Origin: Puniceicoccales bacterium
GTDB lineage: Bacteria > Verrucomicrobiota > Verrucomicrobiia > Opitutales > JAIRKQ01
Reading direction: 5' to 3'
Length of the DNA: 10,063 nt
Assembly (NCBI GenBank): GCA_031288455.1
Contig: JAITRI010000019.1
Span: 1 to 10,063, forward strand
Position 1 is the first letter of the stretch. Each line of letters opens with the position of its first letter. A program made the position numbers and the translations under genes. Shown here piece by piece: positions 1-5,363 of the stretch. A model generated the notes under the pieces. It searched no databases. It worked only from the letters and a program-made list of their open reading frames with translations, and was not told the origin of the DNA.

Positions 1-184
1 CGTTGAGGAACTGCTGCGGCTTCACCTTCCCGCTGTGCAGAAATAGGCCGCGTTCCGCCGTGTAGAACAGCAGCGTTAGGAATAGTGCGAATAGAATCCA
101 TATGGAAAAATCGCACGCACAAATGTTTTTCGCCAAAAATTCTCTCACCGCTGCCCATAGAACAACAAGTTCGATGGATTTCAA
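1..184 (-). CDS. ExbB/TolQ/MotA-family proton-channel protein, N-terminus only (partial)
   Basis: The minus strand is open from position 184 to the window edge, giving 61 codons of an N-terminus. After a short amphipathic start comes one hydrophobic membrane segment (about residues 28-43), immediately followed by FYTAERGLFLHSGKVKPQQFL. A membrane helix, then an ER.xFLH.G motif and a basic stretch, is how many ExbB/TolQ/MotA-like proteins of PVC bacteria begin. Such proteins form the inner-membrane proton channel that, with ExbD/TolR partners, energises outer-membrane transport or envelope constriction. The chosen start is a TTG at 184-182 with a GAAGA-like stretch about 9 bases upstream; a GTG 21 bases further upstream is also possible. 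The gene is divergent from mraZ across about 200 bp. The family call rests on pattern recognition of a short fragment; the C-terminal channel helices lie outside the window. Confidence 0.55.
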   Translation of the reverse strand, partial: MKSIELVVLWAAVREFLAKNICACDFSIWILFALFLTLLFYTAERGLFLHSGKVKPQQFLN

Positions 185-330
185 ATTAAATTTTCTTCGC
201 CGGCGCACGCAACAAATTGTGCAACAGCACAGGTCGCAAATAAAAAATTTTCACCCGGGGAATTCTGCTGCACAGGCGCAAATGTGGAACATTTTAGTGG
301 CGCGCTGCACATTGCTTAGAAGAATCTTTC

Positions 331-358
331 TTGACTGTGGCGTAAAATGGGAAATAAT
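331..358 (+). promoter_or_regulatory. mraZ operon promoter (-35 TTGACT, -10 AATAAT)
   Basis: TTGACT at 331-336 matches the sigma-70 -35 consensus at 5 of 6 positions. AATAAT at 353-358 matches the -10 consensus at 5 of 6, with a 16-bp spacer. Transcription would start around 365, about 20 bases before the GTG start of mraZ. No promoter has been measured here. Confidence 0.5.
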
Positions 359-371
359 GGGGGAAAATGGT
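338..371 (+). promoter_or_regulatory. Putative MraZ operator: four TGG boxes at exact 10-bp spacing
   Basis: TGG occurs at 338, 348, 358 and 368, exactly 10 bp apart. The boxes at 348 and 358 are full TGGG; the flanking ones are TGGC and TGGT. MraZ proteins studied in other bacteria bind direct repeats of TGGG(N) separated by about 5 bp (a 10-bp period) upstream of their own gene. The array here covers the spacer and -10 of the putative mraZ promoter and lies 15-48 bp before the mraZ start, so binding would be expected to repress the operon. Confidence 0.65.
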
Positions 372-385
372 AAATTAAGGGCGCC

Positions 386-844
386 GTGCTATCGATTTCC
401 GGAAACATTTACGTGGGTGAGCATCGCCGCAGTGCGGACGAGAAGGGAAGAGTCCCATTGCCTTCAAAGTGGCGTTTCGGATCGGAACACGGTGAGATTT
501 ACATAGCGCTGCCGAATCCATCCGGCTGCGTGACCGTATATCCTCCGAAAATGGTCGACAGCTTGCGGGAAAAGGTGTCCAACATAAGTCTCGGGGACAA
601 GATAGGACAGAAAACTTTGACGCGGCTTTTTTCGAAAGCTGACCAGATCACGTGCGACAGTCAGGGAAGAATTTCTCTGAACCAAATGCTCATATCCCAC
701 GGTGGACTGTCGAGGGAAATTCTAATGGTCGGAAACTTCGTAACGTTCGGCATCTGGAATCCGGAGAGATACGGCGCGTATCTCCAAAGGGACGGAGAGG
801 AAGATGACGAAATCAGCAAAATTTTAATGCAGCTCGGGCTATGA
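386..844 (+). CDS. mraZ: Transcriptional regulator MraZ
   Basis: This 152-residue protein has the MraZ layout of two AbrB-like half domains. The first is marked by DEKGRVPLPSKWR (residues 18-30) and the second by DSQGRISLNQ (91-100), each carrying the family's D.xGR signature. MraZ forms a ring-shaped oligomer that binds TGGG direct repeats and represses its own division/cell-wall operon. Length is normal for the family. The start is a GTG at 386 with AAGGG at 377-381 upstream; this places the protein's typical N-terminal sequence, ending in a G..H...D.KGR pattern, in frame. The stop overlaps the start of rsmH (ATGA at 841-844), which suggests translational coupling. A matching operator lies just upstream, supporting autoregulation. 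Confidence 0.93.
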   Translation: MLSISGNIYVGEHRRSADEKGRVPLPSKWRFGSEHGEIYIALPNPSGCVTVYPPKMVDSLREKVSNISLGDKIGQKTLTRLFSKADQITCDSQGRISLNQMLISHGGLSREILMVGNFVTFGIWNPERYGAYLQRDGEEDDEISKILMQLGL

Positions 845-1791
845 TGCAGCGTGCACAGTTGACGGAATCACATTGCCCAGTCCTTTCGGATGAGGTGATC
901 GGGCTGCTGAACGCACACAATGGTGGGAAATTTTTGGACTGCACATTCGGCGGCGGCGGACATTCGGAGGCGATGCTGCACGCCAACGGCGAAAATTTCG
1001 TCTACGCCATCGACTGTGATCCGGACGCAAAAAAACGCGCCCAGGAATTTTCTCTGCGCCATAAAAATTTCAGATTTTACCGGATCAATTTCGTCGAAGT
1101 GCAGTGTCTTCCGCTGCCGCCGCTATCTGGAATTTTGATGGATCTCGGTGTCTCATCGTTCCAGTTGGACGAAGAATGGAGAGGGTTTTCATTCAAGTTT
1201 CACGCGCCGCTGGACATGCGCATGGACAATGGCAGTGGCATCACCGCCGAGAAATTTCTGCGCACCGCCGATGAGCGCGACCTAACGACGGCAATACGCG
1301 ACTACGGCGAAGAGGAGCAGTGGAAGAAAATCGTGCGCGCCATCGTGGAAAATAGAACGAGCGATGCCATGGGCCACGGGGACACATTTGCGAAGTTTGT
1401 CGCGAACTGCATCGGGAAGCCGCAGCCGTCGGGCATACATCCGGCAACAAAAGTATTCCATGGCATAAGAATTTTCATAAATGACGAATTGAATTCGCTG
1501 GAGGCTGCACTGCCGGCAATGTTCGACAAATTGGCCGTCGGCGGGCGATTGGCTGTGATAAGCTTCCATTCGCTGGAGGATAGGATCGTCAAGAGATTTT
1601 TCAATGCCGTGGCGGGTAAGGCCATTGACAGGTTCGACGGTCGATCGCACATGGACAGGGTGGCATATGGGAACATTGTCACCAAGAGTCCAGTTACGCC
1701 GAGTGGCCGCGAAGTCGAAAATAATCCGCGCAGCAGGTCAGCGAAACTGCGCGTCATTGAAAAAATACACAATTCTGGAGGTGCAAAATGA
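841..1791 (+). CDS. rsmH: 16S rRNA (cytosine(1402)-N(4))-methyltransferase RsmH
   Basis: RsmH (MraW) transfers a methyl group from S-adenosylmethionine to N4 of C1402 in the decoding centre of 16S rRNA. The 316-residue protein shows the whole family pattern: HCPVL (11-15), the SAM-binding loop DCTFGGGGHSEAM (33-45), the acidic AIDCDPDA motif (56-63), GILMDLGVSSFQLD (97-110), PLDMRMD (123-129), HPATKVFHGIRIFINDEL (200-217), GGRLAVISFHSLEDRIVK (234-251), and the C-terminal NPRSRSAKLRVIE (295-307). Length is normal. Two adjacent ATG codons (841 and 844) could serve as start; the first overlaps the mraZ stop. The gene overlaps the downstream ftsL-like gene by 4 bp, so mraZ, rsmH and ftsL are almost certainly one transcript, the usual head of the dcw cluster. 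Confidence 0.97.
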   Translation: MMQRAQLTESHCPVLSDEVIGLLNAHNGGKFLDCTFGGGGHSEAMLHANGENFVYAIDCDPDAKKRAQEFSLRHKNFRFYRINFVEVQCLPLPPLSGILMDLGVSSFQLDEEWRGFSFKFHAPLDMRMDNGSGITAEKFLRTADERDLTTAIRDYGEEEQWKKIVRAIVENRTSDAMGHGDTFAKFVANCIGKPQPSGIHPATKVFHGIRIFINDELNSLEAALPAMFDKLAVGGRLAVISFHSLEDRIVKRFFNAVAGKAIDRFDGRSHMDRVAYGNIVTKSPVTPSGREVENNPRSRSAKLRVIEKIHNSGGAK

Positions 1792-2141
1792 GAAATAGGC
1801 CATCAAAATTTTCAGCGGCGTGCGCGCGACTGTGCATTTGCCTGTGCATCGCGCCATTTTTTCTGGCGATGTCACTGGTGAAATCACGCCAGAACATGAT
1901 GGTGATTGGGAAGAAAATATCGAAGTTGGAAAAAAATCTGTCCTCCTACGCCTCGAAAAATGCGGAGTTGGACGCAAAGATTCTTAGCCTCGGGTCTTCC
2001 AAGTCTCTGGCGGAGTTCATAGCGGAACACTGCATGGTGTCAGTGACGGCGCGCAATAGCGTAAAAATTCCAAGGGGAGAAGCGAATTTAAATCCACCGG
2101 CATATGCGTCAGTGGCTGATAATTTCTCACAAACAAACTAA
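1788..2141 (+). CDS. FtsL-like division protein (small bitopic membrane protein)
   Basis: The 117-residue product has a short basic cytoplasmic tail (MRNRPSK), a single hydrophobic segment (about 12-31, cysteine-rich), and then a charged helical stretch with a leucine/isoleucine heptad-like pattern (about 36-68, including GKKISKLEKNL). This is the topology of FtsL: one membrane helix plus a periplasmic coiled coil that joins FtsB and FtsQ in the divisome. FtsL sequences diverge quickly, so the call rests on topology and on its place directly after rsmH, where ftsL normally lies. The ATG at 1788 sits 6 bases after a strong GGAGG (1777-1781) and overlaps the rsmH stop (ATGA). The tail after residue 85 is short and probably unstructured. 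ftsI and mur genes, which usually follow, are absent. Confidence 0.65.
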   Translation: MRNRPSKFSAACARLCICLCIAPFFLAMSLVKSRQNMMVIGKKISKLEKNLSSYASKNAELDAKILSLGSSKSLAEFIAEHCMVSVTARNSVKIPRGEANLNPPAYASVADNFSQTN

Positions 2142-2178
2142 TCCAATAAAAACTAGCAACTGGCAAAATATATTGCCC

Positions 2179-2215
2179 AAGCGCACGCACCAATCCCCTG
2201 TGGTGCGTGCGTTTT
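2179..2215 (+). terminator. Intrinsic terminator of the mraZ-rsmH-ftsL operon
   Basis: A perfect 11-bp GC-rich stem (2182-2192 with 2201-2211; arms CGCACGCACCA and TGGTGCGTGCG) encloses an 8-base loop and is followed by TTTT at 2212-2215. Two A residues at 2179-2180 can pair with the T run. It lies 38 bp after the ftsL-like stop and ahead of a separate promoter, so it closes the division operon. Confidence 0.85.
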
Positions 2216-2235
2216 GTCCATGGCAGGATTATCAA

Positions 2236-2263
2236 TTGTCGCCGCGAGGCGAGGTTTTATACT
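2236..2263 (+). promoter_or_regulatory. Promoter of lpxC/fabZ-lpxA (-35 TTGTCG, -10 TATACT)
   Basis: TATACT at 2258-2263 (5 of 6 to consensus) is preceded by TTGTCG at 2236-2241 (4 of 6) with a 16-bp spacer. Transcription would start near 2270, leaving a leader of about 34 bases. It sits between the upstream terminator and the lpxC/fabZ start, so the lipid A genes appear to be transcribed independently of the division genes. Confidence 0.5.
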
Positions 2264-2303
2264 TTACTTGCGCAGTGGCGTCCATAGTTTCGCGCAAAGT
2301 TAA

Positions 2304-3632
2304 ATGAAACAGCACACAATTTCGCGGGAATCGACGATTTCGGGAATATCTCTGCACACCGGCAAGCCATCGACAATGACACTTAAGCCAGCCTCCGCAA
2401 ATACTGGCATAGTCTTCAGACGCGTCGATCTAATCGGAAAGCCGGACCTAATCCCATCCGTCGATAATGTCGGTGAGCTGGTGCGTTCCACATCGCTGGC
2501 ATCCGGAAATGTCACAGTTTGCACCGTGGAGCACATTCTATCTGCGCTCTACGGGATGGGCATCGACAACGCCATTGTGGAGCTGAATGAGGAGGAGCCC
2601 CCAATCCTTGACGGTTCAGCCAAGCACTTTGTTAACCTGATACTGCGCGCGGAAAAGGTGGAACAGGACGCCGAGCGAAAAGTGTTTCCGCTGAAGTATC
2701 CCATAACCGTTAGCAGCGGCAACCGTTCCATGGTGGCACTCCCCTACGATGGTCTCAAAATAAGCGCCACATTTGTCGATGACAGAGGACTATACACGCA
2801 GCATTTGTCAATCGACGTGAATGCGGAGTCGTTCATGTCGGAGATTGCACCCGCCAGAACATTCGTCAACTACGAGGACATCGAACCGCTGCTGAAATTG
2901 GGAAAGGCGCGCGGCGGAACGATGGATTCCGCTGTTGTGATAAACGGGGATCAGATACTATCCAATGAGCCGCTGCGCTTTAGGGATGAATTCGTCAGGC
3001 ACAAAATTTTGGACATAATCGGAGATCTTGCGCTGCTGCGCATTCCGCTGAAGGCACACGTAATCGCCGTGCGCCCTGGACATGCGATGAATGCCGAATT
3101 GGCGAAGGAAATATGTTCCCAAAAAAAACTGATAGAGTCCGGGAAATTTTCCACGCCAACGTCGCCAGCGGGCCCATTGGCCACAAAAAATGTTGAGTTC
3201 GACATCACGCGCATCATGAATCTGTTGCCGCACCGCTACCCGTTTGTCATGATAGACAGAGTCATTGAATTCATAGGTGAGCAGGAGATGCGCGCCCTAA
3301 AGAATGTCACATTCAACGAGCCATATTTTGCCGGTCATTTCCCCGGACAGCCGGTCATGCCGGGAGTGTTGCAGCTGGAGGCAATGGCACAGGCGGCCGG
3401 GCTACTGATGCTCATTCGCACAAATATGGGCAGTCAAGTAGCATATTTCATGAGCTGCGACAAAGTGAAATTCCGCCAGGCGGTCACTCCAGGAGATCAG
3501 CTGGAAATTTATGTAAAATTGATCAAGCAGAGAAGCAATAAAATTGGACTGGCGGAGGGGCAATGCAAAGTAAATGGAAAAGTTGTTTCGTCGGCACAAC
3601 TGATGTTCATGATGCTGAGCAATAGGGAGTAA
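2304..3632 (+). CDS. Bifunctional LpxC-FabZ: UDP-3-O-acyl-GlcNAc deacetylase / 3-hydroxyacyl-ACP dehydratase
   Basis: This 442-residue protein is a fusion of two enzymes. Residues about 1-280 are LpxC, the zinc hydrolase that removes acetate from UDP-3-O-acyl-GlcNAc, the committed step of lipid A synthesis. The expected zinc ligands are H77 (in TVEHILSAL), H233 and D237 (in RHKILDIIGD), with E76 as general base and H260 (in GHAMNAEL) as the second catalytic residue. Residues about 298-442 are FabZ, which dehydrates 3-hydroxyacyl-ACP in fatty acid elongation: LLPHRYPFVMIDRV (307-320) and FAGHFPGQPVMPGVLQLEA (342-360), with catalytic H345 and E359. Both active sites look intact. Such fusions are known in Bacteroidota and PVC bacteria. 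Both halves draw on the 3-hydroxyacyl-ACP pool. lpxA starts 2 bp after the stop. No strong ribosome binding site precedes the ATG. Confidence 0.96.
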   Translation: MKQHTISRESTISGISLHTGKPSTMTLKPASANTGIVFRRVDLIGKPDLIPSVDNVGELVRSTSLASGNVTVCTVEHILSALYGMGIDNAIVELNEEEPPILDGSAKHFVNLILRAEKVEQDAERKVFPLKYPITVSSGNRSMVALPYDGLKISATFVDDRGLYTQHLSIDVNAESFMSEIAPARTFVNYEDIEPLLKLGKARGGTMDSAVVINGDQILSNEPLRFRDEFVRHKILDIIGDLALLRIPLKAHVIAVRPGHAMNAELAKEICSQKKLIESGKFSTPTSPAGPLATKNVEFDITRIMNLLPHRYPFVMIDRVIEFIGEQEMRALKNVTFNEPYFAGHFPGQPVMPGVLQLEAMAQAAGLLMLIRTNMGSQVAYFMSCDKVKFRQAVTPGDQLEIYVKLIKQRSNKIGLAEGQCKVNGKVVSSAQLMFMMLSNRE

Positions 3633-3634
3633 GC

Positions 3635-4408
3635 ATGGCCATTGACATTCATCCATCGGCGATTGTGGAACGCGGGGCGGAACTGGCGGACGATGTGGTC
3701 GTCGGAGCGTATTCCCATGTGGGGGAATTGGCTTCAATTGGCGCCGGAACAGTGGTGTCACACCACGTGACAGTTGACGGCAGGACGCAGATCGGGGAGC
3801 GCAACGTGCTGCATCCCTACTCCTATGTGGGGGCTCCCACACACGACCTGAAGTATTCCGGAGGTGAGCCGGGACTGAAGGTGGGAAATGGCAATGTTTT
3901 CAGGGAATACTGCACCATGCACGTCGCCACAAAGGCGGAAAATGAAACGCTAATAGGCAACGGTAATGTTTTCCTCGCCTATGCGCACGTTGGGCACGAT
4001 TGCATCGTTGGGAACGGCGTGATAATGAGCAGTCAGGCGGCGCTCGGTGGACATGTCACACTCGGGGATTTCGCCAACATTGGCTGGAATTCCGGCATTC
4101 ACCAATTCTGCAGGGTCGGGAAATATGCGATGGTTGGTGCATCGGCGAAGGCGACGCAGGACATTCCACCATACATGCTCGCGGACGGCATCCCGGCGAA
4201 GGTGAGGTGTCCAAATTTCGTAAACCTGCGCAGACGTGGATTTTCGGAGGGGAAAATTTCACAGATTAAGGAAATATTTAAAATTTTTTATCTGCGAAAA
4301 TTCAACAGAATGCAGGCCATGGAAATTATGATGAACTCTGGCATTTCCAGCGATTTAACCGATGAAATTTTAAATTTCGCAGCGAATAGCATACGCGGAT
4401 TCGCCTGA
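3635..4408 (+). CDS. lpxA: Acyl-ACP--UDP-N-acetylglucosamine O-acyltransferase LpxA
   Basis: LpxA moves a 3-hydroxyacyl chain from ACP to the 3-OH of UDP-GlcNAc, the first reaction of lipid A synthesis in the cytoplasm. The 257-residue protein (normal length) begins with a left-handed beta-helix built of hexapeptide repeats (about 5-175; for example IHPSAIVERGAELADDVVVG). AHVGHDC at 117-123 holds the catalytic histidine, H121 (equivalent to E. coli H125), together with H118. GIHQFC (154-159) and QDIPPYMLADG (175-185) are typical, as is the C-terminal helical region starting with NLRRRGFS (197-204). The start ATG has AGGGAG 5 bases upstream, inside the end of lpxC/fabZ, and only 2 bp separate the genes, so they are surely co-transcribed. 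No terminator is visible after the gene. Confidence 0.97.
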   Translation: MAIDIHPSAIVERGAELADDVVVGAYSHVGELASIGAGTVVSHHVTVDGRTQIGERNVLHPYSYVGAPTHDLKYSGGEPGLKVGNGNVFREYCTMHVATKAENETLIGNGNVFLAYAHVGHDCIVGNGVIMSSQAALGGHVTLGDFANIGWNSGIHQFCRVGKYAMVGASAKATQDIPPYMLADGIPAKVRCPNFVNLRRRGFSEGKISQIKEIFKIFYLRKFNRMQAMEIMMNSGISSDLTDEILNFAANSIRGFA

Positions 4409-4424
4409 TTCGCAAAATGAAATG

Positions 4425-4451
4425 TTGCTTTTTTCCCAAAATTTGTATACT
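4425..4451 (+). promoter_or_regulatory. Possible promoter of the 73-codon orphan gene
   Basis: TATACT at 4446-4451 is a good -10 element, identical to the one used for lpxC/fabZ. The best -35 candidate, TTGCTT at 4425-4430, is weak and only 15 bp away. Transcription would start near 4458, just before the ribosome binding site of the gene that starts at 4475. Confidence 0.35.
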
Positions 4452-4474
4452 TGTTCCCCCAGAAAGGCGAGGAC

Positions 4475-4696
4475 ATGAAATTCGGTTGTGACAAGCATAA
4501 TGGGGTTGTGTTGCGGTGTACCTCTGGCGAAGACTCTAAAAAAGTATTCCGCTACGAAATGCGTGGGAGTCGTGCAAAGACCAAGAGTAGTGTCGGCGCG
4601 ACAACCACAGTTGATTTCCCGGGCGAAGCTCTCGCTTCCCTGAATAGTAATTGCGAAGTATTCAGTGACTGGATAACAGATCTTGCGGGCGACTAG
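4475..4696 (+). CDS. Small hypothetical protein (73 aa), unknown function
   Basis: I do not recognise this protein. The start is an ATG at 4475 with AAAGG (4463-4467) 7 bases upstream. An in-frame TTG at 4451 is rejected because it overlaps the likely -10 element. The product is soluble: no signal peptide or membrane segment. It starts MKFGCDKHNGVVLRC, is basic and serine/threonine-rich in its middle (RYEMRGSRAKTKSSVGATTT), and turns acidic at the end (EVFSDWITDLAGD). Three cysteines (5, 15, 60) show no metal-site spacing. Codon choice (many TCT, AGT and GTG codons) differs from the flanking lpx genes and hints at an orphan or transferred gene. It lies 66 bp after lpxA and runs straight into the hairpin repeat region, which probably terminates it. 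It could also be non-coding. Confidence 0.45.
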   Translation: MKFGCDKHNGVVLRCTSGEDSKKVFRYEMRGSRAKTKSSVGATTTVDFPGEALASLNSNCEVFSDWITDLAGD

Positions 4697-4720
4697 ACTC
4701 GAATTCCCGCAGAGACGTTT

Positions 4721-4799
4721 TATTTATGCCTCCGGCAGGCAGGAGCGCAGCCCCCGCACCCCCGCATCCGCTTTGCGGATGCGGACCGCTTTGCGCAAG
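4721..4799. repeat. Hairpin repeat unit A (diverged copy)
   Basis: This first unit carries the strong palindrome at 4762-4784: CCGCATCCG and CGGATGCGG arms (9 bp, extendable to 10) around a CTTTG loop, where the other copies have CTTCG. Its first hairpin is degraded (GCAGGAGC facing GCCCCCGC), so this is the most diverged full unit. It lies directly after the stop of the 73-codon gene and could serve as its terminator. Confidence 0.75.
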
Positions 4800-4880
4800 C
4801 ATGACACTCTGTGCCACTTTCCATTCCGTCGCGCATGAATTTCCTTCACTGCCGCTTTGCTAAAATTCCCGCAGAGCTGC
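4800..4880. repeat. Linker repeat, copy 1
   Basis: This 81-bp segment between units A and B is nearly identical to 5241-5321; I count two differences (at 4805 and 4847). It has no marked palindrome and its last part (AATTCCCGCAGAG, 4864-4876) also occurs before unit A at 4702-4714. The high identity indicates a recent duplication or gene conversion together with the preceding unit. Confidence 0.8.
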
Positions 4881-4960
4881 TTTATTTGTGCCTCCGGCGG
4901 GCAGGGGCATAGCCCCTGCACCCACCGCATCCGCTTCGCGGATGCGGACCGCTTCGCGCC
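4881..4960. repeat. Hairpin repeat unit B
   Basis: An intact unit with both palindromes: GCAGGGGC/GCCCCTGC at 4901-4919 (8-bp stem, 3-base loop) and CCGCATCCG/CGGATGCGG at 4925-4947 around CTTCG (C-UUC-G type loop closure). It follows linker copy 1 and is directly followed by unit C. Confidence 0.8.
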
Positions 4961-4970
4961 TGGAGACGCT

Positions 4971-5052
4971 TTGTTTATGCCTCCGGCGGGCAGGGGCGCA
5001 GCCCCTGGCCCCCCCGCATCCGCTTCGCGGATGCGGATCGCTCCCGCGCGCG
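4971..5052. repeat. Hairpin repeat unit C
   Basis: The unit carries CAGGGGC/GCCCCTG at 4991-5007 and CCGCATCCG/CGGATGCGG at 5014-5036. It is joined to unit B by a short TGGAGACGCT segment that resembles the AGAGACGTTT before unit A. It is followed by unique sequence rather than by the linker. Confidence 0.8.
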
Positions 5053-5159
5053 AAGGCGAAAATCGTCGGAAAACGAAAACGAAAAATAAAATCGTCGAGT
5101 CGGAAACCCAAAGACAGCAGCATCGAAAACCTAAAAACCTAAAAACACGGACGCTATCT
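5053..5159. other. A-rich unique spacer inside the repeat mosaic
   Basis: About 107 bp between units C and D that is not repeated elsewhere in the window. The plus strand is purine-rich with small internal direct repeats: GAAAAC twice in tandem, CCTAAAAA twice in tandem, and AAAATCGTCG twice, 28 bp apart. No gene, promoter or terminator can be supported. Confidence 0.5.
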
Positions 5160-5240
5160 AATTTGTGCCTCCGGCGGGCAGGGGCGCAGCCCCTGCACCA
5201 CCGCATCCGCTTCGCGGATGCGGATATCGCTCCGCGCAGG
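5160..5240. repeat. Hairpin repeat unit D
   Basis: An intact unit with GCAGGGGC/GCCCCTGC at 5178-5196 and CCGCATCCG/CGGATGCGG at 5201-5223 around CTTCG. Together with the linker that follows, it is the second copy of the larger direct repeat (unit A plus linker). Confidence 0.8.
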
Positions 5241-5352
5241 CATGAAACTCTGTGCCACTTTCCATTCCGTCGCGCATGAATTTCCTCCACTGCCGCTTTG
5301 CTAAAATTCCCGCAGAGCTGCTTTATTTGTGCCTTCGGCGGGGAAGGTGGCA
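5241..5352. repeat. Linker repeat copy 2 with truncated hairpin unit E
   Basis: 5241-5321 repeats the linker (copy 1 at 4800-4880). It is followed by the beginning of another unit (5322-5342, up to CCTTCGGCGGG), which then breaks off: the AGGGGC and CCGCATCCG palindromes are missing. The break lies about 20 bp from the stop codon of the deaminase gene at 5364, so the repeat array ends right at the 3' end of that gene. Confidence 0.75.
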
Positions 5353-5363
5353 TTTGGTTTGTG

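Larger units (their letters stand above)
4697..5363. repeat. Gene-free mosaic of GC-rich hairpin repeats between convergent genes
   Basis: This 667-bp stretch separates the small plus-strand gene from the minus-strand deaminase gene and contains no convincing gene. Its order is: a linker 3' end (4702-4720), unit A, linker, unit B, unit C, an A-rich unique spacer, unit D, linker, truncated unit E. Each full unit carries GCCTCCGGCGGGC, a palindrome based on AGGGGC/GCCCCT, and a second palindrome CCGCATCCG-loop-CGGATGCGG. The segment 4722-4901 recurs as 5161-5342 with only a few substitutions and small indels. Open frames on both strands are a by-product of the stop-poor GC palindromes. Position and structure fit a REP/BIME-like intergenic element that also stops transcription from both sides. 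Confidence 0.8.

Noticed and set aside
102..506. 134-codon plus-strand frame over the mraZ leader
   Set aside because: It overlaps the mraZ promoter and operator and the mraZ start in another frame, lies opposite the ExbB-like N-terminus, and has an unstructured composition.
1302..1772. 156-codon antisense frame within rsmH
   Set aside because: It lies wholly opposite a well-conserved coding sequence and shows no family motif or translation signal.
3402..3842. 146-codon antisense frame spanning the lpxC/fabZ-lpxA junction
   Set aside because: It is a shadow of two certain genes on the opposite strand.
4451..4474. Upstream TTG start for the 73-codon gene
   Set aside because: The TTG overlaps the TATACT -10 element and would not lie in the transcript; the ATG at 4475 has its own ribosome binding site.
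4724..5353. Long open frames on both strands (up to 209 codons) across the hairpin repeat region
   Set aside because: They are Ala/Arg/Pro-rich translations of stop-poor GC palindromes, are open on several overlapping frames at once, and repeat the same peptides because the DNA is repeated. No start signal or protein family is recognisable.
4697..5363. CRISPR array
   Set aside because: The repeat units are far too long and irregularly spaced, there are only four full copies, adjacent units lack regular unique spacers, and no cas gene is nearby.
4697..5363. Insertion sequence or transposon remnant
   Set aside because: No transposase fragment, terminal inverted repeat pair or target duplication could be identified around the repeats.
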